This document shows positions 1 to 8,764 of a stretch of 64,000 bases of DNA, in pieces. Position numbers and translations under genes: made by a program. The notes beneath the pieces are model-generated. The model did not search any database. It was not told the origin of the DNA and saw nothing but the letters and a program-made list of their open reading frames with translations. The DNA lies in the NCBI RefSeq assembly GCF_947500325.1, contig NZ_CANMRQ010000007.1, positions 124,001 to 188,000 on the forward strand, written 5' to 3'. The stretch comes from an uncultured Lacinutrix sp. GTDB lineage: Bacteria; Bacteroidota; Bacteroidia; Flavobacteriales; Flavobacteriaceae. Numbering within the stretch: position 1 is the stretch's first letter; each line of letters starts with the position of its first letter.

Positions 1-556
1 CCCAAGAATTCCAATTTAAATTATTTTGTATTAGTGTTCTAAATGTTTCAGCCTTGTACACATCAGGATTAATGTATTCAATATTACTATTTAAAACACT
101 TTCAGAAACATCTCGCATTTTTGTGGCACAATTATCATAAAAGAAATCATAGAGATAAGCTCTGTTTTCAGGTTTGTTATTGTTTACTAAATACCTATAT
201 AACTCACGCTTTTGATTTTCGTTTAAATTAAGTACTTGTTCTTTAATACTTCGGTTTTGTCTTTTATAAGAAAGAATAACGTCTTTACTTCTAGACTTAC
301 CCATTAAATACTTTAGTTTTCCTCTTGCAAAATTTGTGTAAAAATTGGGGTCCTCAAAATTATACCTTCCGTAGTCATATATTACATCAATATAGTCGTT
401 TTTTACTCTAAATCCATTATGTCCAAAAGCATCATTTAAAGAGTTTCCTGGTCCAATAGTAATAATACTAATCTCTGTGTTTTGAGATGTTGTAGAAATT
501 TGAGAAAAAGAAATGTAGCTAAAAAGAAAAGTTAGCGAGAGTATAAAATGTTTCAT
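1..556 (-). CDS. DUF4105 (Lnb N-terminal-like) exported protein, partial
   Basis: The reading frame starts at ATG 554-556 and runs off the left edge, so only about the first 185 residues are present. It opens with a signal peptide (MKHFILSLTFLFSYISFSQ). A conserved block with GPGNSLNDAFGHNGFRV, then YDYGRYNF, and later FFYDNCATKMRD is typical of DUF4105 proteins, whose His and Cys are the presumed thiol-enzyme residues. DUF4105 corresponds to the periplasmic domain of the Lnb-type lipoprotein N-acyltransferase family, but the substrate of this protein cannot be deduced. It lies 16 bases downstream of the PorV/PorQ-like gene on the same strand and probably shares its transcript. Confidence 0.75.
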   Translation of the reverse strand, partial: MKHFILSLTFLFSYISFSQISTTSQNTEISIITIGPGNSLNDAFGHNGFRVKNDYIDVIYDYGRYNFEDPNFYTNFARGKLKYLMGKSRSKDVILSYKRQNRSIKEQVLNLNENQKRELYRYLVNNNKPENRAYLYDFFYDNCATKMRDVSESVLNSNIEYINPDVYKAETFRTLIQNNLNWNSW

Positions 557-572
557 GGATACTTAAAAAAAT

Positions 573-1646
573 CTATCTAAAGATACTTAAATCTAATTTC
601 ACAGAAAACACATTAGAATATAAAGCGACACTTTGATCTCCAATATCTGTAAAGGCATAATCTACATGTATTCCTTTGTATTTAAAGCCAACACCTAAGC
701 TTGGTTGAAATGTTAAGTTTTCGCTGGTATCGTCTATTTGGAGTTCATTTTGAAAATTACCAACGCCTCCACGTAAATATATCATGTCTATATAGCCAAA
801 TTCAAAACCAAATGCAGGGTTAATACTGGCAAATGAAGTTGAAAAAATATCATTGTTTTCTTCAAAGCGAATATTTAAATCTAATTCGGCACGTAATGAA
901 TAATCATAATGAAATATATAGCTTTTAGAAATTCCTATTTGTAATTTTGGTATTGTTATTTCGGTACTCTCAGGAATTTCTTGGTTTTGCCCATCAATTG
1001 CATCTTGTATTCTTGCTAATGCTTCATCATCATAACTCCATGAATTATAAGTAGTCGTAATATCACGAGCCATAATACCAAATTTCCAGTTCTTTCGTGC
1101 TTCAAATTGAATGGCAGCATCTAATCCAAAACCCCAAGAATTTGCAAAATCCCCTATAACACGTCTTATTACTTTAGCATTTATTCCATAACTAAAACCT
1201 TGAACAGGTAAACGTCTAGAATAAGATAAAGTTACACCATAATCTGCTGTAGAAAAAGAGCTTACACGATCGTAATTAACAGCACCTTGATCATCTATAA
1301 GTTGAGTAGTATCTAAAATGTCGTCAACAGCAAAACGTATTACAGATATACCTAAAGCACTTCGGTCATCAATTGGCTTTGCAAAAGCTAAGTAATCATA
1401 ATTTGCAATGTTTGCAAAATAACTAGAATGCATTAAAGCCAATTGGCTATCTTCTAAATTAACTAATCCAGCAGGATTCCAGTAGCCTGCATTAACATCA
1501 TTAGTATTTGCAGTAACTGCATTACTCATACCCAATGCAGCAGCATCAACACCAATATTCATAAATTCATTAGAATATTTAGTTTGTCCATAAAGTGTCA
1601 ATGACACTGTCACTATAACTAGTGTAAAAAGAGATTTCAATCGCAA
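573..1646 (-). CDS. PorV/PorQ family outer-membrane beta-barrel protein
   Basis: 357 residues with an N-terminal signal peptide ending near LTLYG/Q. The start of the mature part (FMNIGVDAAALGMSNAV, then YWNPAGL) matches the FadL-like PorV/PorQ family, and the rest is the alternating hydrophobic pattern of an outer-membrane barrel with a C-terminal aromatic strand. In Bacteroidota such proteins include the type IX secretion components PorV and PorQ, but many paralogs have no proven secretion role. No other secretion gene is near, so T9SS function is not claimed. It is divergent from pssA. Confidence 0.8.
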   Translation of the reverse strand: MRLKSLFTLVIVTVSLTLYGQTKYSNEFMNIGVDAAALGMSNAVTANTNDVNAGYWNPAGLVNLEDSQLALMHSSYFANIANYDYLAFAKPIDDRSALGISVIRFAVDDILDTTQLIDDQGAVNYDRVSSFSTADYGVTLSYSRRLPVQGFSYGINAKVIRRVIGDFANSWGFGLDAAIQFEARKNWKFGIMARDITTTYNSWSYDDEALARIQDAIDGQNQEIPESTEITIPKLQIGISKSYIFHYDYSLRAELDLNIRFEENNDIFSTSFASINPAFGFEFGYIDMIYLRGGVGNFQNELQIDDTSENLTFQPSLGVGFKYKGIHVDYAFTDIGDQSVALYSNVFSVKLDLSIFR

Positions 1647-1761
1647 ATTTTTTACAAAGATGGTACAATTTTTCTATATATTAAACTTCAAATTAAATAG
1701 TATATTGTATTATCCTTTTTTTAGACGTAAATACTTTCCTATTTTTACAAAAAACTAACCA

Positions 1762-2505
1762 ATGCAAATAAAAAGTTTTATACCAAATTTTGTAACGCTT
1801 CTAAATCTTTTATCTGGAAGTATTGCAGTATTATTTGCTGTTCAAAATCATTTTGTTACAGCAGCTTTGTTTGTTTTTCTAGGTATCTTTTTTGATTTTT
1901 TTGATGGGCTTTTGGCTCGTAAGTTGAATGTGCAGAGTGCTTTAGGTGTACAGTTGGATTCTTTAGCAGATATGGTTACAAGTGGATTAGTGCCTGGTAT
2001 AATTATGTATAAACTAATTGCTATAGCTGTAGATGCTCCTGCGATGGAAGCTTCTAACGATTGGTCATTACATTGGTCTGGCTTTTCTATGGCTTTGGCT
2101 CCTATAATTGGCTTATTTATAACTTTAGCATCTGCATATAGGTTAGCAAAGTTTAATATAGACGAAGATCAACAAACTTATTTTAAAGGCTTGCCTACAC
2201 CAGCAAACACATTGTTAATTATGTCTTTGCCTTTAATTATGGAGTTTCAAAATAACGATTTGTTCAATGAAATAATATTGAATAAATGGTTTCTAATTAT
2301 TTTAACAATAGTGAGTTGTTATTTGCTTAATGCTAACATCAAATTGTTTGCACTTAAGTTCAAAGATTATAGTTTTAAAAACAATGCAGTGCGTTATATT
2401 TTTATAATTTTAAGTATAGTGCTACTAATTGTACTTCACTTTGCAGCAATCCCATTAATTATATTATTATATATTATTTTTTCTTTATTAAATAAAAAAC
2501 ATTAA
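1762..2505 (+). CDS. pssA: CDP-diacylglycerol--serine O-phosphatidyltransferase
   Basis: 247 residues, a multi-spanning inner-membrane enzyme that makes phosphatidylserine, the precursor of phosphatidylethanolamine. The CDP-alcohol phosphatidyltransferase signature is complete: DGLLAR (about residues 48-53), then G at the expected spacing and the two metal-binding Asp in QLDSLADMV. At least six hydrophobic helices follow the motif. An N-terminal segment IKSFIPNFVTLLNLLSGS is typical of the PssA type. The start is ATG 1762. terC begins 6 bases after the stop, so the two are probably co-transcribed. Confidence 0.92.
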   Translation: MQIKSFIPNFVTLLNLLSGSIAVLFAVQNHFVTAALFVFLGIFFDFFDGLLARKLNVQSALGVQLDSLADMVTSGLVPGIIMYKLIAIAVDAPAMEASNDWSLHWSGFSMALAPIIGLFITLASAYRLAKFNIDEDQQTYFKGLPTPANTLLIMSLPLIMEFQNNDLFNEIILNKWFLIILTIVSCYLLNANIKLFALKFKDYSFKNNAVRYIFIILSIVLLIVLHFAAIPLIILLYIIFSLLNKKH

Positions 2506-2511
2506 ACACCA

Positions 2512-3348
2512 ATGGCAGGAATTATTTTTACACTTTTAATGCTTATAATGTTACAAGCAGTTTTAGGGTTCGATAACTTATTATACATTTCTTTAGAATC
2601 TAAAAAAGCACCAGAATCTGAACAGAAAAGAGTTCGAAAAGTAGGTATATTAATAGCTATTGTGCTTAGAATAGTTTTATTATTTGTTTTAGTTTCTATT
2701 ATAGATTTTTTTCAAGAACCTTTTTCTTGGCTTACTGGTGAAATTGAAGATGTATTTAAATTTGCATTTAATGGGCATAGTTTAATTGTTTTAGCTGGTG
2801 GCGCTTTTATTATATACACAGCTATTAAAGAAATATGGCATATGATTGCAGTGCCAGATTTAAGTCATGATGTTGAAGGTGATAATAAGAAGAGAACAAA
2901 GTCTGCGAATGCAGTTGTTACTAGTATTGTTATAATGAATTTAGTATTTTCTTTCGATTCTATTCTTGCGGCAATAGGGCTTACTAGCGAAATAGAAAAC
3001 CCTACAACTGCTTTTATAGTAATGGCAATTGCTATTGTTATTAGTGGTTTATTAATGTTAATAATGGCAGATAAGATTTCAGCGTTTTTGGCAAAAAACA
3101 GAATGTATGAAGTATTAGGTTTGTTTATATTATTTATAGTTGGAATTATGTTAATAACTGAAGGAGGGCATTTGGCTCATTTAAAAATCTTTGGAAATGA
3201 GATTGTTCCAATGAGTAAAACTACATTCTATTTTGTAATTTTTATTCTAGTAATTATAGATGTAGTACAAGGTCGCTATCAAAAAAAAATAATAGCAGAA
3301 AGTGAAATTATGGCAAAAGAATCTCAAGAGATTAATAAGTCTAATTAA
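2512..3348 (+). CDS. TerC family integral membrane protein
   Basis: 278 residues with about seven hydrophobic helices and the TerC hallmarks: an early acidic motif in helix 1 (LGFDNLLYIS) and a matching one in the second half (VFSFDSILAAIGLT). Family members are linked to metal-ion export, chiefly Mn2+ in the characterised bacterial cases, and to tellurite resistance. The substrate here is not known. It follows pssA at 6 bases. A decayed copy of its 3' end lies downstream at about 4752-4935, beyond the SPFH gene. Confidence 0.9.
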   Translation: MAGIIFTLLMLIMLQAVLGFDNLLYISLESKKAPESEQKRVRKVGILIAIVLRIVLLFVLVSIIDFFQEPFSWLTGEIEDVFKFAFNGHSLIVLAGGAFIIYTAIKEIWHMIAVPDLSHDVEGDNKKRTKSANAVVTSIVIMNLVFSFDSILAAIGLTSEIENPTTAFIVMAIAIVISGLLMLIMADKISAFLAKNRMYEVLGLFILFIVGIMLITEGGHLAHLKIFGNEIVPMSKTTFYFVIFILVIIDVVQGRYQKKIIAESEIMAKESQEINKSN

Positions 3349-3542
3349 TTCTTTAGTTATATAGTAACGTTCTCTTGTAACATAAATCTCAATTTTATGT
3401 CTTACACAGATATAGTATTGCTAATTTTTATGACTAGGAATTATTGCAGAAAATGGAATGACTTACTTTCTTCGGAAAAAATAAATTAGTACATATAAAA
3501 CAAATAGTTAGCGATGCTTATTTTATTTAAAATGTGATGAGA

Positions 3543-3713
3543 TTAATTGTTTGTGTTTTTAGTATTAGGTTTACGTTTTGCTTTTTTTAAACTTTCATTT
3601 AGCATCCATTCGATCTGACCATTAGTACTACGAAATTCATCTGCAGCCCATTTTTCAATAGCCTTAAGCATATCTTCATTTATACGTAATGCAAAAGCTT
3701 TTTTCTTAGCCAT
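3543..3713 (-). CDS. Small ribbon-helix-helix (Arc-like) DNA-binding protein
   Basis: 56-residue protein starting at ATG 3711-3713 and ending at TAA 3543-3545. It begins MAKKKAFALRINEDMLKAI and continues with a helical segment (EKWAADEFRSTNGQIEWMLN) and a basic tail. The short beta strand followed by two helices, with a polar-basic strand for the DNA groove, is the Arc/MetJ ribbon-helix-helix pattern. It lies 36 bases downstream of the SPFH gene on the same strand, a pairing that suggests co-expression. The DNA target is unknown. No toxin gene is visible beside it. Confidence 0.8.
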   Translation of the reverse strand: MAKKKAFALRINEDMLKAIEKWAADEFRSTNGQIEWMLNESLKKAKRKPNTKNTNN

Positions 3714-3749
3714 TTTAATTTTTAATTAATTCGTTAAAATTAATACAAA

Positions 3750-4610
3750 TTATTGATTTAATGTTCCAGTATTTAAAACAGGAGAAGCATCTTTATCTCC
3801 GCAAAGAATTACCATAAGATTACTAACCATAGCAGCTTTACGTTCTTCATCTAAATCTACAATCTGTTTTTTTCCTAATTCTTCAAGCGCCATTTCTACC
3901 ATACTTACTGCGCCTTCAACAATTTTATGTCTTGCTGCGACAATAGCTGTTGCTTGTTGACGTTTTAACATAGCATTTGCAATTTCTTGAGCGTAAGCTA
4001 AATAACCAATTCTAGCTTCTAATACTTCAATACCTGCAATAGATAAGCGTTCATCAATTTCTTTTTCTAAAGTTTCACTAACTTCATTTACACTAGAGCG
4101 TAACGTAATATCTTCTGTATGTCCCTCATCTGCAAAATTATCATAAGGATACATACTAGCCAGTTTACGAACAGCAGCATCTGTTTGTACACGAACGAAA
4201 TTTTCATAATTATCTACATCAAAAGCAGCTTTGTATGTGTCTTTAACTCGCCAAACTAAAATTGTACTAATCATAATTGGGTTACCAAGTTTGTCATTTA
4301 CCTTTAAGCGTTCACTATCAAAATTACTTGCTCGTAATGAGATTTTCTTTTTTGTGTAAAAAGGAATGACCCAATAGAACCCATTTTTATTAATTGTACC
4401 AACATACTTTCCGAAAAGTAATAACACTCTAGAATTATTAGGTTGTACCATTAAAAATCCAAAAGCAATAAAAATGGCAATAAGAATAGGAATAATATAA
4501 AGTTTCTGTTTTGTTATAATAAGTGCAGTAATGCTACCAAAGAACATAATAAAGAAAATGAATAGCATAAGATATCCGTTAGCAGGTGTAATTATTTTTT
4601 CTTTTTTCAT
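3750..4610 (-). CDS. SPFH/band 7 domain membrane protein
   Basis: 286 residues. Two hydrophobic helices at about 12-33 and 38-55 are followed by the SPFH/band 7 domain (VQPNNSRVLLLFGKYVGTI onward) and a helical C-terminal half with AYAQEIANAMLKRQQA, the coiled part found in stomatin- and flotillin-like proteins. Such proteins form oligomeric membrane scaffolds, often regulating proteases or microdomains. Unlike many stomatins there is no neighbouring NfeD gene. The start is ATG 4608-4610, preceded by a very AT-rich promoter region. The small RHH gene follows on the same strand. Confidence 0.85.
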   Translation of the reverse strand: MKKEKIITPANGYLMLFIFFIMFFGSITALIITKQKLYIIPILIAIFIAFGFLMVQPNNSRVLLLFGKYVGTINKNGFYWVIPFYTKKKISLRASNFDSERLKVNDKLGNPIMISTILVWRVKDTYKAAFDVDNYENFVRVQTDAAVRKLASMYPYDNFADEGHTEDITLRSSVNEVSETLEKEIDERLSIAGIEVLEARIGYLAYAQEIANAMLKRQQATAIVAARHKIVEGAVSMVEMALEELGKKQIVDLDEERKAAMVSNLMVILCGDKDASPVLNTGTLNQ

Positions 4611-4751
4611 AATTATATATTTAATTTAAAATGATATTATTTTGATATCATAAAGATATAACTATATTTTTAATATTTACAAATTATATAAGAATATTTT
4701 TTAATATTCTTATTGAAGAGTGAAATGTATAAAGTATTTAAACTTATAGAT

Positions 4752-4935
4752 ATGGGATAACGTTAGCGGCTGAAATAGCATTTAACTTATCTAAAAATCT
4801 TTGAGAATAAAATTGTTCAAAATGAGTAAAACTACATTCTATATCTATAATTATTATTTTACTAATTACAGATGTTGTAAAAGGCCGTTACTAAAAAAAG
4901 TTAGTGAATGAAGAGCGTAATACTGAATAAGGATA
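4752..4935 (+). pseudogene. Decayed duplicate of the terC 3' end
   Basis: The stretch aligns, base for base with scattered substitutions, to the last part of the intact terC at about 3160-3320. Shared blocks include aatgagtaaaactacattct (4820-4839 here, in the terC copy near 3210-3229), a match around ctaaaaatcttt and another around gatgt.gta.aaggtcg. The frame is broken, including a Gln codon that became TAA just after the Gly-Arg-Tyr equivalent. Only the C-terminal quarter is recognisable. This is what remains of an old second terC copy in the same orientation. Confidence 0.8.
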
Positions 4936-4959
4936 AATATTATTTTATATAAAAAAGAA

Positions 4960-4991
4960 AATCCAATACCGCTTTGATATTGGATTTTTTT
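4960..4991. terminator. Bidirectional hairpin terminator
   Basis: A perfect 9-base inverted repeat, aatccaata (4960-4968) and tattggatt (4978-4986), with a 9-base loop. It is flanked by an A-run on the left and a T-run on the right. It sits just after the terC remnant and may be the old terminator of that copy. Confidence 0.75.
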
Positions 4992-5269
4992 GTTTCTTAT
5001 TTACCCTTGTAATTTAATTTATGTTTCTTTTTAGGGATACTATATAATAGTATTTACTGTATGTTTCATGTTTAAATCATTATTTATAAATAAGATAATA
5101 ATACCTACTTACTATAATAACATCTATATAAGAAAACACCCTACTAAAAATATTTATTTTTTTATTAAGGGCTAAAAAATATTTATTTTTATAGAAGTTG
5201 TTCTGTTTTTTTTAAGCTTGAAATAGCTATATAATAATATAAATAACATAGTCTTTAATTTAATGTTAA

Positions 5270-5310
5270 AGCCCAACATTAAAAGTTAAGGGCACTTTTT
5301 TTGTTGGGCT
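5270..5310. other. Orphan inverted repeat
   Basis: agcccaac (5270-5277) pairs perfectly with gttgggct (5303-5310) across a 25-base loop that contains a T-run. No gene adjoins it closely. It could be the 3' end of a small non-coding RNA or a remnant terminator; nothing in the sequence decides this. Confidence 0.35.
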
Positions 5311-5490
5311 AGTAATCAATAATTATAATACCTCTTGTAGTATTTCATTTATAAAATAAATGGCTATTAAATATTTCAAGGGATAAGTATCATAACCTAA
5401 ACAATTTAAATAGAGTAATCCATTAAATATCTATTTATGTACTATGAACAATTAATAGCCTTTTTACCCTACTTTTTATAATGACATAAA

Positions 5491-5530
5491 AAAAAACAGC
5501 TTATTATTTTAAAATAATAAGCTGTTTTTT
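5491..5530. terminator. 40-base perfect palindrome, terminator of the lptB unit
   Basis: The 40 bases are perfectly self-complementary: an A-run, acagcttattatttt, its mirror half and a T-run. It ends 24 bases before the stop codon side of lptB, so on the minus strand it is a strong intrinsic terminator. It would work equally in the other direction. Confidence 0.85.
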
Positions 5531-5554
5531 AAAGTATAGATTTTAATATTAATT

Positions 5555-6295
5555 TTAAAAGTCAATTTTCTTTTTACGGAGTTCGAAATTTTGTCCTAAA
5601 TACACTTTACGAACCATTTCGTCTTCTGCCAATTCTTCGGGAACTCCAGCTTTCAAAATACCGCCTTCAAACATTAAATATGTTCTATCTGTAATAGCTA
5701 AAGTTTCTTGTACGTTATGATCGGTAATAAGAATACCAATGTTCTTTTTAGATAAACGAGCTATAATACGCTGTATATCTTCTACAGCCACTGGATCTAC
5801 ACCAGCAAAAGGTTCATCTAATAAAATAAAGTTTGGATCTGTAGCTAATGCTCTAGCAATTTCTGTTCTCCTACGTTCTCCTCCAGATAGTAAATCTCCA
5901 CGATTTTTTCTTATGTGCCCTAAACTAAATTCATCTATAAGTGATTCCATTTTATGTAATTGCTCTTTTTTACTAAGCTTAGTAAGTTGTAAAACACTTA
6001 AAATATTTTCTTCAATGCTTAATTTTCTAAATACTGATGCTTCTTGGGCAAGATAACCAATACCATTTTGGGCACGTTTATACATTGGGTATTTAGTAAT
6101 GTTTGTCCCTTCTAAATGAATACTACCACCATTTGGTTTTATTAAGCCAACAATCATGTAAAATGAAGTTGTTTTACCTGCTCCATTTGGGCCAAGTAAA
6201 CCAACAATTTCTCCAGTATTAACTTCTAAAGAAACGTCTTTTACAACTTTTCGTCCACTATAGGACTTCATTAAATGTTCGGCTTTAAGTTTCAT
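5555..6295 (-). CDS. lptB: LPS export ABC transporter ATP-binding protein LptB
   Basis: 246 residues, a stand-alone ABC ATPase that powers LptFG to extract lipopolysaccharide from the inner membrane. Walker [10 protein letters not shown] is at 35-43, the signature LSGGE at 136-140 and Walker [13 protein letters not shown] follows. The sequence [20 protein letters not shown] is characteristic of LptB rather than of amino-acid importers. It closes a minus-strand run with kdsD, which supplies the Kdo precursor. The LptF, LptG and LptC genes are not in the window. Confidence 0.92.
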   Translation of the reverse strand: MKLKAEHLMKSYSGRKVVKDVSLEVNTGEIVGLLGPNGAGKTTSFYMIVGLIKPNGGSIHLEGTNITKYPMYKRAQNGIGYLAQEASVFRKLSIEENILSVLQLTKLSKKEQLHKMESLIDEFSLGHIRKNRGDLLSGGERRRTEIARALATDPNFILLDEPFAGVDPVAVEDIQRIIARLSKKNIGILITDHNVQETLAITDRTYLMFEGGILKAGVPEELAEDEMVRKVYLGQNFELRKKKIDF

Positions 6296-6371
6296 TTGTA
6301 TATATTAGAATGTTATAAAAATAGTAAAATCTATTAGACTACTGTTTTAGGCTATATAATTTAGCTAAAGT

Positions 6372-6719
6372 TTAACTTTGAGATTCTAAAGCATCCCAAT
6401 ATTCATAGGCTTTACGTAAATGAGGTATTACAATAGTACCACCAATTAAAGTGGCAATACTTAGCGTCTCGACAACTTTCTCTTTAGATAAACCAGCTTT
6501 ATAACAAGACTCTAAATGGTATTTAACACAATCATCACAACGTAAAACAGTAGAGGCTACTAATCCCAATAGTTCTTTTGTAGGAACATCTAAAGCACCT
6601 TCATTAAAAGCATTGGTATCTAAATTGAAAATACGCTTTATAACTTTATTATTATCGGCTAATATTTTGTCGTTCATTTTTGAACGGTAATCGTTGAATT
6701 CCTTAACTAACTCTGACAT
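6372..6719 (-). CDS. Carboxymuconolactone decarboxylase/AhpD-like protein
   Basis: 115 residues, all helical. The active-site-like motif CDDCVKYHLESC (around residues 60-71) has the CxxC plus His arrangement of the AhpD-like, peroxidase-associated branch of the carboxymuconolactone decarboxylase family. Such proteins form helical oligomers that act as thiol-disulfide or peroxidase partners. A role in muconolactone breakdown is unlikely because no such pathway is nearby. Its start overlaps the end of tatC by 17 bases, which indicates translational coupling. Confidence 0.85.
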   Translation of the reverse strand: MSELVKEFNDYRSKMNDKILADNNKVIKRIFNLDTNAFNEGALDVPTKELLGLVASTVLRCDDCVKYHLESCYKAGLSKEKVVETLSIATLIGGTIVIPHLRKAYEYWDALESQS

Positions 6720-7539
6720 CTTTACTTTTTTTCTTATTTTGATTTTTTACAACAACCCTTGAGATAAATATACTTACTTGGTATAATATTAATATAGGAA
6801 TAGCTACAATAATTTGACTTGCAATATCTGGCGGTGTTATAATTGCTGAAAGTATTAATACTATTACTAAAGCAAACTTTCGGTATTTTTTTAAAAACTG
6901 AGGTGTGACTAAACCAACTTTGGTTAAGAAATAAATAATTATAGGAAGCTCGAATACGAAACCTGAAGCAATAACAGAAGATCTTATAAGTGATATATAT
7001 GAGCTTATATCTATTTCATTTGATATTTCAGCACTTATATTATAATTAGCTAAGAAGTTTATAGATAATGGTATAATAATAAAATAACCAAACAACACTC
7101 CTATAAAAAATAATAAAGACGATATAATAATAAACCCACGAGAGTGTTTACGTTCTTTTGTTTTCATACCAGGGCTTATAAAGCGCCATAGTTGATATAT
7201 TACATACGGAAAAGCTATAATAAAACCGGCATATACAGATGTCCATATGTGAGCAGAAAACTGACCAGCCATTGTTCGGTTTTGAATAATGAAAGGAAAC
7301 TCGGCCTTACAAAAAGTAGTGTCTTCAAAACCTATTAACTGTGACATGCTACATAACCACTGGTAGGTAGGGAATGACATGTCTCTTGGCCACATTATTA
7401 TATTCTTAAAAATAAATGTACCAAAAAGAAATGCAATTGTACCACTAATTACTATAGCGATAAAAATACGTATCAAATGCCATCTTAGATCTTCTAGATG
7501 GTCTAAAAAAGACATCTCGTTTACATTTTTTTTTGCCAT
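6703..7539 (-). CDS. tatC: Twin-arginine translocase subunit TatC
   Basis: 278 residues with six hydrophobic helices. The N-terminal MSFLDHLEDLRWHLIR is the TatC motif that binds the twin-arginine signal, and the conserved P near RFISPGMK and the FGYFIIIPLSINFL segment also fit. TatC is the receptor core of the Tat protein-export pathway in the inner membrane. A longer periplasmic loop between helices 1 and 2 is typical of Bacteroidota. Its start codon overlaps the stop of kdsD in a TAATG arrangement. TatA is not in the window. Confidence 0.93.
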   Translation of the reverse strand: MAKKNVNEMSFLDHLEDLRWHLIRIFIAIVISGTIAFLFGTFIFKNIIMWPRDMSFPTYQWLCSMSQLIGFEDTTFCKAEFPFIIQNRTMAGQFSAHIWTSVYAGFIIAFPYVIYQLWRFISPGMKTKERKHSRGFIIISSLLFFIGVLFGYFIIIPLSINFLANYNISAEISNEIDISSYISLIRSSVIASGFVFELPIIIYFLTKVGLVTPQFLKKYRKFALVIVLILSAIITPPDIASQIIVAIPILILYQVSIFISRVVVKNQNKKKSKDVRVS

Positions 7540-8504
7540 TATATAATGCCTTCTTTTATTAAATCATGTAAATGTACAACACCAGCATAATTGCCATTGT
7601 TCTCTACTAATAATTGAGAAATACCATTGGTTTCCATTATTTCCATTGCATCAACAGCCATGGCATCTTCAGCTATTATTTTTGGATTACTACTCATAAT
7701 ATCTTTGGCTGTTAATCCAGAAAAATCTTCAACTTTAGTAAGCATACGCCTTAAATCTCCATCAGTAATAATACCTATTATTTTGTTGTTTTCTACAACA
7801 GCTGTAACACCTAGCATACTTTCAGAAATTTCAATAATCACTCGTTTAACATCTGTATTAGGTTGAACTTGTGGCTTTTTATTAACAGATGATAAATCGT
7901 GTACACGTAAATATAATTTTTTGCCTAATGCACCACCAGGATGATATTTTGCAAAATCTTTACTCGAAAACCCTCTTAATTCTAATAAACAAACAGCTAA
8001 AGCATCACCAAGAACTAGTTGAGCAGTAGTGCTGGTTGTTGGAGCTAAATTATTAGGGCAAGCTTCTTTTGCTACATAAGCATTTAAAACATAATCTGCT
8101 TGAGTTCCTAAAAACGACTCATTATTACCAGTTATGGCAATCATTTTGTTTTTTGCATTTTTAATTAATGGAACTAATACTTTTATTTCTGGCGTATTAC
8201 CACTTTTTGAAATGCATATTACCACATCGTCTTTAAGAATTAAACCTAAATCTCCATGAATAGCATCTGCAGCATGCATAAAAACAGCAGGTGTTCCAGT
8301 AGAGTTTAAAGTTGCAACGATTTTTGTCGCTATAATAGCGCTTTTACCAATACCAGTAATAATTACACGCCCTTTCGAATTGTATATTAATTCTACAGCA
8401 TCTGCAAAATCATTATCCAATAAATTGGCTAAATGACTAATTGATTCGCTTTCTAATGCAATGGTTTCTTTAGCAATATTTATAATAGATTTTTTAGTAT
8501 TCAA
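7539..8504 (-). CDS. kdsD: Arabinose-5-phosphate isomerase, KpsF/GutQ family
   Basis: 321 residues: an N-terminal SIS sugar isomerase domain (TGIGKSAIIATKI, then HGDLGLI and SKSGNTPE) and two C-terminal CBS domains from about residue 205. It interconverts ribulose-5-phosphate and arabinose-5-phosphate, the first step to Kdo for the LPS inner core. The apparent start is TTG (8502-8504); no ATG gives a sensible N-terminus, and the length from TTG matches the family. It heads the unit kdsD-tatC-AhpD-like-lptB, which joins Kdo supply with LPS export. Confidence 0.9.
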   Translation of the reverse strand: MNTKKSIINIAKETIALESESISHLANLLDNDFADAVELIYNSKGRVIITGIGKSAIIATKIVATLNSTGTPAVFMHAADAIHGDLGLILKDDVVICISKSGNTPEIKVLVPLIKNAKNKMIAITGNNESFLGTQADYVLNAYVAKEACPNNLAPTTSTTAQLVLGDALAVCLLELRGFSSKDFAKYHPGGALGKKLYLRVHDLSSVNKKPQVQPNTDVKRVIIEISESMLGVTAVVENNKIIGIITDGDLRRMLTKVEDFSGLTAKDIMSSNPKIIAEDAMAVDAMEIMETNGISQLLVENNGNYAGVVHLHDLIKEGII

Positions 8505-8764
8505 AATTTATCAATTTTTAATTAGTCTGCTTTTAAAAGATTTTATTATCTTTAAATATTGTGCAAATGATTCTATTAGGTATTTGTAACACAGCTGCAA
8601 ATTTAGCGAAAAATTAAAAGGACTTTAAATTGTTTTTCAATTAAAAAAGAACATTAAATTTTTTCAAAAAAAGAAGAGCTGTTAAATTACCATTTTGTTG
8701 ATAGAAATTTAAAGAGTCATTTATTATTAAAGATTTAGTATTAATAAATTCCTTATAATTAAAC

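Larger units (their letters stand above)
4611..5554. other. 944-base intergenic region without an intact gene
   Basis: No convincing open reading frame. It contains the upstream region of the SPFH gene, a decayed terC 3' fragment (about 4752-4935), a bidirectional terminator (4960-4991), two near-identical AT-rich direct repeats around 5144-5193, a long-range inverted repeat (5270-5277 with 5303-5310) and the terminator palindrome of the lptB unit (5491-5530). The rest is featureless AT-rich sequence. Confidence 0.8.

Noticed and set aside
573-1646. PorV-type protein as evidence for a local type IX secretion locus
   Set aside because: No other T9SS gene and no cargo with a recognisable C-terminal sorting domain were seen nearby.
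5491-5530. 40-base perfect palindrome as an attachment or recombination site
   Set aside because: A- and T-runs at its ends and its position after lptB make it an ordinary bidirectional terminator.
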